From a virus, in the IMG/VR virus record IMGVR_UViG_3300031787_000792, positions 1 to 24,742 of that record: a stretch of DNA of 24,742 bases. One strand, given 5' to 3'. The position numbers and the translations under genes are program-made. How positions within the stretch are numbered: position 1 is the first letter of the stretch; every line of letters begins with the position of its first letter. The notes under the pieces were generated by a model, which saw nothing but the letters and a program-made list of their open reading frames with translations, had not been told where the DNA came from and did not search any database. This document shows, in pieces, positions 21,279 through 24,742 of the stretch.

Positions 21279-21925
21279 ACTGGTCGATATTGGTCGATAG
21301 GTTGCCATACTGCCGGTACTTCGCCGATGGCTGGGTTGTAGTGTGAGCTGAGTACTTGTGCCTGAGGCTGTTTGTTCTCGTCTTTAAACCAGACGCCTCG
21401 CATCTTCTGCTTCCAGGCTCTCACCGGCTCGCCGCGTGAGTCCTTCCAGCCTGCCTCTGCATAGTAGTGGTAGGCCTTGACTGCGATATCTCGAGTGTAT
21501 CCGTTCTCAGTGAAGAAAGTGATCACCTCGTCGAGTGATGGATAGGCAGTACTCTTATCCTTTACATTAACACTATCATTTACATTAACACTTACATTTA
21601 CACTACCGCTACGTTTGCTATCGTTTGCTACCTCTTGCTTGCTTTTGCTACCTTTTGCTACCTTTTGCTTGCTATTGGTAGCTTTAGCTTGTCCGCCTTT
21701 ACTGCCTTGAGTTCTACGTATGTCGGCTATGCGTTCCCACTTCTCAGCATCACGCGTCCACTGATTTATGAAGGGAAGCAGTATGCACTTGAGAAGTACA
21801 TCTTCTGGCTGTTCACCAGTCTCGTGATAGGTTGCCATAGCTTTGAACAGCTTACCGGCTTGCTCATCACTCAGAGCGTCGAGAACAGCGAGACTATCTC
21901 GGTGTAATAGGAAGGAGTTTTTCAT
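21275..21925 (-). CDS. Replication initiator / helicase-loader-like protein (216 aa)
   Basis: Residues 1-~75 (KNSFLLHRDSLAVLDALSDEQAGKLFKAMATYHETG.QPE, then FINQWTRDAEKWER) match the DUF6291-type N-terminal domain of phage replication proteins. A Ser/Lys/Gln/Val linker (76-125) is coded by repetitive DNA (see iterons and A/T-rich block). The C-terminal domain (YPSLDEVITFFTENGYTRDIAVKAYHYYAEAGWKD..G.PVRAWKQKM..VW, ~128-180) is the common phage initiator or loader tail. ATG 21925 is used; an upstream TTG frame would begin in the hairpin region. It is followed by DnaB, as in lambda O/P-type modules. It likely binds the origin inside its own gene. Confidence 0.78.
   Translation of the reverse strand: MKNSFLLHRDSLAVLDALSDEQAGKLFKAMATYHETGEQPEDVLLKCILLPFINQWTRDAEKWERIADIRRTQGSKGGQAKATNSKQKVAKGSKSKQEVANDSKRSGSVNVSVNVNDSVNVKDKSTAYPSLDEVITFFTENGYTRDIAVKAYHYYAEAGWKDSRGEPVRAWKQKMRGVWFKDENKQPQAQVLSSHYNPAIGEVPAVWQPIDQYRPV
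21555..21604. other. A/T-rich direct repeats, possible DNA unwinding element
   Basis: TTTACATTAACACT occurs at 21561-21574 and 21579-21592 (18-bp spacing), followed by a degenerate third unit (TTACATTTACACT, 21592-21604). The segment is much more A/T-rich than the surrounding gene and lies next to the 10-bp iterons. It encodes the VNVSVNVNDSVNVK part of the initiator linker. Confidence 0.5.
21611..21690. repeat. Iteron-like 10-bp tandem array, candidate replication origin
   Basis: Eight consecutive 10-base units: ACGTTTGCTA, TCGTTTGCTA, CCTCTTGCTT, GCTTTTGCTA, CCTTTTGCTA, CCTTTTGCTT, GCTATTGGTA, GCTTTAGCTT. The period is one helical turn. It lies inside the replication initiator gene, next to an A/T-rich repeat block, as the lambda origin lies inside gene O. 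A 10-base period is not a multiple of three, so it is not explained by protein coding alone. At protein level it appears as a 10-residue repeat, SKQKVAKGSK / SKQEVANDSK. Confidence 0.68.
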
Positions 21926-21927
21926 GG

Positions 21928-22011
21928 AAAAAATACGACTACCGCACGCAAAGGCGATCCATCGCACGAATGTGCTTAAGCAATGCGGCGGTAGTCTGTA
22001 TTCAGTTTTTT
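21928..22011 (-). promoter_or_regulatory. Long hairpin with T-run just ahead of the initiator start codon
   Basis: GACTACCGC (21937-21945) pairs with GCGGTAGTC (21988-21996) over a 42-base loop. The outer bases AATAC / GTATT add more pairs across one bulge. Small inner helices GCGA/TCGC and GCAC/GTGC are possible. On the minus strand the stem ends in GTATTTTTTCC and the initiator ATG follows at once. It may be an intrinsic terminator or attenuator, or a structure that hides the start. The 113-base gap (21926-22038) contains nothing else clear except a 12-aa frame, 21976-22014. Confidence 0.6.
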
Positions 22012-22038
22012 CATAAATGAATCGCGATACAATTATAG

Positions 22039-22791
22039 TCAACGTCCGCGTGCATTCAGCACAGACTTTTGAACATTACCTGCCCACTCTTGAACATATT
22101 GCTGCTTGATAGCCTCAGCCTTCTCCATTCGCTCGCAAAGGAGCTGAAGTGCTTCGATGTCGGCCTCAATACGTGCATAGTGAAGACGTCGGTGCTCCGG
22201 CTGACGAGGGTCATAGCTGGCAAAGTAGGCCGCTGTGGTCTGATGCACGAGCATGTTCATCTGCACCTGCCAGTAGTACTCGTCATTCTCCTTCTTCAGA
22301 CTCTCGCCATCGGTCACTCGCGTGTGATAGAAGTGTGTGACGCTGTTGTATGGGCACTTCATCTCGACGATCAGCAGAGGATCCATCTCGCGGTCGTATA
22401 TGATCGCATCCGATGAGCATCCGGCGTAGTCGTTCCAGAGCTTGAAGGCAGGCTTCATGACCATACGCACCTCGCCGCCAGTGTCGTGCTCTAGCTGCTT
22501 GTGCAGTTCGTTTAGTGCGTGCTCTTCCCACTCGTTGCCCCAGTCGATAGCACGACCGAAGGCGTGATCGTGTGATTCACCAGTGATGATCTCCATGGCC
22601 TTTTCGATGACATAGCGCTCACCTGCTACTGATAGCTTTCCTGCTTCGCGGTCGGCCTTGCTTCGAGGCTCACTCATGAGGTCGACGATAGTGCTCGCGG
22701 TGAACTTGCCGAGGCGCATTTTTTCCCATGCTTCTGACTGTTGTCTGACTCCTTGCGCGTGCTGGAGGACGTCGGCTGTATACTTATTCAT
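22039..22791 (-). CDS. YqaJ-type / lambda-exonuclease-like recombination nuclease (250 aa)
   Basis: The protein has the YqaJ fold signature: RLGKFTAST near residue 26, E89/E90 in WGNEWEEHA, the catalytic core CSSDAIIYD (D128), then LLIVEMKCPY with E143 and K145, and YYWQVQMNM with Q175. Those D, ExK and Q residues form the metal-binding nuclease centre. The enzyme digests double-stranded ends 5'-3' to give 3' overhangs for the annealing protein. It starts (ATG 22791) inside the last 8 bases of the putative annealing protein gene, a typical synexo pair. Length (250 aa) is normal, and the C-terminal helix is Glu/Lys/Gln-rich. Confidence 0.88.
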   Translation of the reverse strand: MNKYTADVLQHAQGVRQQSEAWEKMRLGKFTASTIVDLMSEPRSKADREAGKLSVAGERYVIEKAMEIITGESHDHAFGRAIDWGNEWEEHALNELHKQLEHDTGGEVRMVMKPAFKLWNDYAGCSSDAIIYDREMDPLLIVEMKCPYNSVTHFYHTRVTDGESLKKENDEYYWQVQMNMLVHQTTAAYFASYDPRQPEHRRLHYARIEADIEALQLLCERMEKAEAIKQQYVQEWAGNVQKSVLNARGR

Positions 22792-23473
22792 GTGCTTTGG
22801 TATTTAGTAGGGACTCGATGTGTTGCTTCTGCTCTGGACTGATGAGCTCGGCAAGCTCCTCCATCGCCTGGCGAATCTCGAACTCGTCCTCGCCTTTCGC
22901 GATGCTCTGCTCGATCAGCGTCATAGTGTGCTCCGGTAGCTTCGTGATAGGGACGTCCTTGCGCGTGATCTTGTAGGGCTTGTACGTGTCCTTGTTCTTG
23001 CGATTAAGGTCACGACCGAATACCTTGCCCAGGCTCTGCGCTGCGTTTTTGAGGCACTCTGCCTTGAGCTTTGGGAAGGCCATGTCGAGAGCGTTCGGCT
23101 TCTTGTTCGATGGAGACAGTGCCCACTGATTGCGGAGCTGTGCATCGTCCTTTATTGAGTCCGGAACGCGGTCGACCATGATGACCACAGAAGCGGCTCC
23201 GGTGCGTCTGATCTCGTAGCCGGTGACTGGATGCACCACGACGAGCTCGAGTGATGCCTGCACCTCGTTGGCTATCATGTGCCACTTAAAGTTCTCCGTC
23301 TTCCACTGCCCGAAGTACATCTCGTCGAGGGTCATCTCGATGTGACTGATGACCACAGTGCTCGCCTTTTTATCCGGTGTGAGCTCGACCGACTCCAGTG
23401 CAGGCTCTGAATTGAGCCGTGCCTGGAACTTTTGAAGTGCGTCTATACTGACGTCTTGAATAGGGTATCGCAT
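22784..23473 (-). CDS. Putative single-strand annealing protein, Rad52-like (229 aa)
   Basis: Residues ~1-160 form the possible annealing core: VSIDALQKFQARLNSEP, HIEMTLDEMYFGQWK, MIANEVQASLELVVVHPVTGYEIRRTGAASV, then ALDMAFPKLKAECLKNAAQSLGKVFGRDLNR. The LD..FG..W and A...LK..A...A..LG..FGR..N patterns suggest the Rad52 / Sak group rather than RecT. Pairing with the downstream exonuclease supports the role. The tail (IAKGEDEFEIRQAMEELAELISPEQKQHIESLL) is acidic and helical. It anneals complementary single strands during recombination. Other SSAP families cannot be ruled out without a search. The gene overlaps the unknown 100-aa gene by 31 bases. Confidence 0.55.
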   Translation of the reverse strand: MRYPIQDVSIDALQKFQARLNSEPALESVELTPDKKASTVVISHIEMTLDEMYFGQWKTENFKWHMIANEVQASLELVVVHPVTGYEIRRTGAASVVIMVDRVPDSIKDDAQLRNQWALSPSNKKPNALDMAFPKLKAECLKNAAQSLGKVFGRDLNRKNKDTYKPYKITRKDVPITKLPEHTMTLIEQSIAKGEDEFEIRQAMEELAELISPEQKQHIESLLNTKAHE

Positions 23474-23745
23474 GTTTGTAGAGGTTTATGGTAGTTCTTC
23501 ATGAGGTAGATGACTGCGTCGTTCAGTAGTGACCAGAAGCGATCGGGACGGCCTTCGGTGAATTGTTCGCTCTCGGCCCAGTGAACATCGTCATACATGT
23601 CGACTGTGTCACGATTGTAGGCCACGCGTATCATGTGCGTCCATTCGTTTCGCTGTACATCTTTGATCAGCTTGACGTAGTGAGTCGGATAGATAGCGAA
23701 GTATACGCCGCAGTTGCGGTTCTCGCGGTAGGTAGGCTCGCTCAT
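23443..23745 (-). CDS. Unknown early protein (100 aa)
   Basis: ATG 23745 overlaps the previous stop (ATGA). The 100-aa product MSEPTYRENRNCGVYFAIYP has several aromatic residues (YFAIYPTHYVKLI, WTHMIRVAYNRDTVDMYDD) and a helical second half (RFWSLLNDAVIYLMKNYHKPLQ). It has no membrane segment or known motif. Overlap with the annealing protein gene by 31 bases indicates translational coupling. No family recognised. Confidence 0.62.
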   Translation of the reverse strand: MSEPTYRENRNCGVYFAIYPTHYVKLIKDVQRNEWTHMIRVAYNRDTVDMYDDVHWAESEQFTEGRPDRFWSLLNDAVIYLMKNYHKPLQTCDTLFKTSV

Positions 23746-24059
23746 GGCTGCACCTCCTCTGCTTTACCGGATAGACGAGCGACGCACTGAGCGAAGAGCT
23801 CATCGAAGCGCTCGCGTGTCACGATCTGCCACTTCGGCTCGGTAAGCACACGAGCGAGTTCGCTCAATTCACTGATCTCGTCGCCTTCCTTGATGCGTTC
23901 ACTACGCAGGCTCGAGTACTGGATATTCTTCGCCATCCATCCAGTGATGAATGTGCCGTCTATGATTGCCGCGAAGGAGCAGTCAGTCACGTTTTCATAG
24001 TAGGCCGAAGTCGGCAGCATAACTGATGTCGCCGACCTTTGAGTGATAGTGATATTCAT
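23742..24059 (-). CDS. Unknown early protein (105 aa)
   Basis: ATG 24059 overlaps the previous stop (ATGA), and the stop overlaps the next ATG. It begins MNITITQRSATSVMLPTSAYYE and contains CSFAAIIDGTFITGWMAKNIQY, a strand-rich part, then a charged helical half (SERIKEGDEISELSELARVLTEPKWQIVTRERFDELFAQCVARL). It could be a small beta-alpha accessory protein. The family is unknown to me. Confidence 0.62.
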   Translation of the reverse strand: MNITITQRSATSVMLPTSAYYENVTDCSFAAIIDGTFITGWMAKNIQYSSLRSERIKEGDEISELSELARVLTEPKWQIVTRERFDELFAQCVARLSGKAEEVQP

Positions 24060-24307
24060 GACATGGCCTCCTCTTCTTCGTTGACTAAAAATGAAAAGTT
24101 TGAATGCATGAGCTCGATGCGGTAGTCATGACCGATGCCTCCGGCACTCATTAGTGCGGTGCCGTCTGGTAGGTCAGTCCACTCGTAGCCGAGCTCGTCG
24201 CAGCGCTGAATGAAGGACGTCTGTGCGTCCTTCCAGTTGTTGAAAAAGTGAACAGCGTGACTCTTCTGTGAGCCGCTGATCTGTTCGATTGTGATACAGT
24301 ACTTCAT
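24056..24307 (-). CDS. First gene of the early operon, unknown (83 aa)
   Basis: The ATG at 24307 (MKYCITIEQISGSQKSHAVH) is preferred over an upstream start at 24337, which lies within a promoter -7 box. It is about 20 bases from the predicted transcript start. The protein has a strand-turn-helix-strand look, FFNNWKDAQTSFIQRCDELGYEWTDLPDGTALMSAGG, and ends EEEEAMS. Being first after the early promoter suggests very early expression, perhaps host takeover or regulation. No known motif. Confidence 0.68.
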   Translation of the reverse strand: MKYCITIEQISGSQKSHAVHFFNNWKDAQTSFIQRCDELGYEWTDLPDGTALMSAGGIGHDYRIELMHSNFSFLVNEEEEAMS

Positions 24308-24334
24308 GTGTGTGATGTTTTGAAATTTGTTCGG

Positions 24335-24364
24335 CAAATATATGTGGTTTTTTTGCTACATCAA
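24335..24364 (-). promoter_or_regulatory. Early operon promoter (Bacteroidota type)
   Basis: On the minus strand the -7 box is TATATTTG (exact TAnnTTTG, 24335-24342). A TTG at 24362-24364 (ATTG against consensus TTTG) stands 19 bases upstream, the expected -33 spacing. Predicted transcript start is near 24328, about 20 bases ahead of the first early gene at 24307. The spacer is A/T-rich. This is the best promoter match in the window. Confidence 0.68.
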
Positions 24365-24448
24365 TAGACAAAAATCATGTAAGTATTAACACGACGCGGT
24401 TAACATCGTGCAATACACTGAAGATTAAGGTGTTGAGGTGTTGAAAAG

Positions 24449-24742
24449 TCAGACTTGAAAGTGCGGCATGTCCTTGAATCGAGGCCAGTTGCCGCCCCAT
24501 TGTACCGACTTGAAGTGCTCGGCCACGATGGCCGCGAAGTTCTTGAAGTTCTTCTCACTCCAGTCGAGCTTGCCCTCCTTCTTGAAGGCTATGTCGAATG
24601 CCTTCGAGGGGTATACGTTGTGCCTACCGTTCTCACGTAGGCGCGTGACGATCTTGCCCGGCTTCGTGCGGCCCTGAGCATAGAGCTCTCGCTGCTCTTC
24701 GTTAGTGCGATGCGTACAAGTCAAAAAGACCTGCGGCCCTTC
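24449..24742 (-). CDS. Peptidase M15-type endolysin, C-terminal part (partial)
   Basis: The 5' end lies beyond the window: in-frame codons for EGPQVFLTCTHRTNEEQREL run off the edge, and the TTG at 24724 is only internal. Visible motifs are CTHRTNEEQRELYAQGRTKPG, GRHNVYPSKAFDIAF with zinc-binding H and D, WSEKNFKNFAAIVAEHFKSVQWGGNW, and DMPHF with the third zinc ligand. These define an M15 (VanY / L-alanyl-D-glutamate-type) peptidase of phage lysins, which cuts the peptide stem of peptidoglycan at lysis. It lies just upstream of the early promoter, so it is the last gene of a transcript coming from the right. Confidence 0.88.
   Translation of the reverse strand, partial: EGPQVFLTCTHRTNEEQRELYAQGRTKPGKIVTRLRENGRHNVYPSKAFDIAFKKEGKLDWSEKNFKNFAAIVAEHFKSVQWGGNWPRFKDMPHFQV

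Larger units (their letters stand above)
1..24742. mobile_element. Tailed bacteriophage genome segment, probable Bacteroidota host
   Basis: Every recognisable gene is a phage gene: packaging, head, tail, lysis, replication or recombination. No host housekeeping gene is visible at either edge, and coding genes run off both ends, so the phage extends beyond the window on both sides. The host assignment is inferred from TAnnTTTG promoter boxes, the absence of Shine-Dalgarno sequences and the protein families present. No integrase or attachment site was seen, so a free phage and a prophage cannot be told apart. Confidence 0.93.

Noticed and set aside
21937-21996. tRNA or tRNA-like gene in the 60-nt hairpin
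   Set aside because: It is too short, with no T-loop GGTTCGA-like segment, no anticodon arm of the right size and no CCA end. Better read as a regulatory hairpin or terminator.
21275-22042. Long TTG-started version of the initiator (255 aa)
   Set aside because: The extra 39 residues read through the hairpin region and do not resemble the family. The MKNSFLLHRD start matches the usual N-terminus.
24380-24403. CACGA / TCGTG inverted repeat as an endolysin terminator
   Set aside because: Only five base pairs with an 11-base loop and a poor T-tract. Too weak to list as a feature.

Overview
The window is a segment of a tailed double-stranded DNA bacteriophage (or prophage) genome, about 54% GC by eye. 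It holds terminase subunits, a prohead protease, the start of a major capsid protein, a tape measure protein, tail-tip proteins, an endolysin, a DnaB-type helicase and a recombination module. The host is most likely a member of the Bacteroidota. Start codons lack Shine-Dalgarno sequences and sit in A/T-rich leaders, several intergenic spots match the Bacteroidota -7 promoter box TAnnTTTG, and many proteins look like families common in phages of that phylum. No sheath gene is seen, so a siphovirus-like particle is likely. No integrase, tRNA, rRNA, CRISPR array or insertion sequence was recognised.

Layout from right to left, since most genes are on the minus strand. (1) 24742-24449: 3' part of an M15-type endolysin, running off the window. 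(2) 24364-17976: early operon with a recognisable promoter. It carries three small unknown proteins, a putative single-strand annealing protein, a YqaJ-type exonuclease, a replication initiator-like protein with an apparent iteron array inside its gene, a DnaB helicase, a NinG-like protein and several tiny genes. It closes on a UUCG-loop terminator. Almost every junction is an ATGA or similar overlap, and I used this to choose starts. (3) 15695-17975: the only plus-strand operon, with a helix-turn-helix regulator, a protein with a DnaA-domain-IV-like C-terminus, a small protein with an SSB-like acidic tail, and the large terminase. (4) 15648-13435: a minus-strand operon reading away from it, with a small sigma-70-like factor, a Cys-rich protein, an unknown, a HAD-like phosphatase, a 33-aa membrane peptide, a 47-aa protein and the small terminase. 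(5) 13412-1810: tail genes, including a tail assembly chaperone pair joined by an apparent -1 frameshift. (6) 1710-1: prohead protease, scaffold-like protein and the N-terminus of the major capsid protein, with terminators after the tape measure and protease genes.

The most notable points are the iteron array plus A/T-rich block inside the replication initiator gene (a lambda O/ori-like arrangement), the poly-T -1 frameshift that rebuilds a G/GT chaperone pair, the small and large terminase genes on opposite strands in different operons, the tail-before-head order, a palindrome carrying two opposed -7 boxes between the regulator and sigma genes, and a 60-nt hairpin just ahead of the initiator start codon. 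No stretch longer than about 140 bases lacks a gene.
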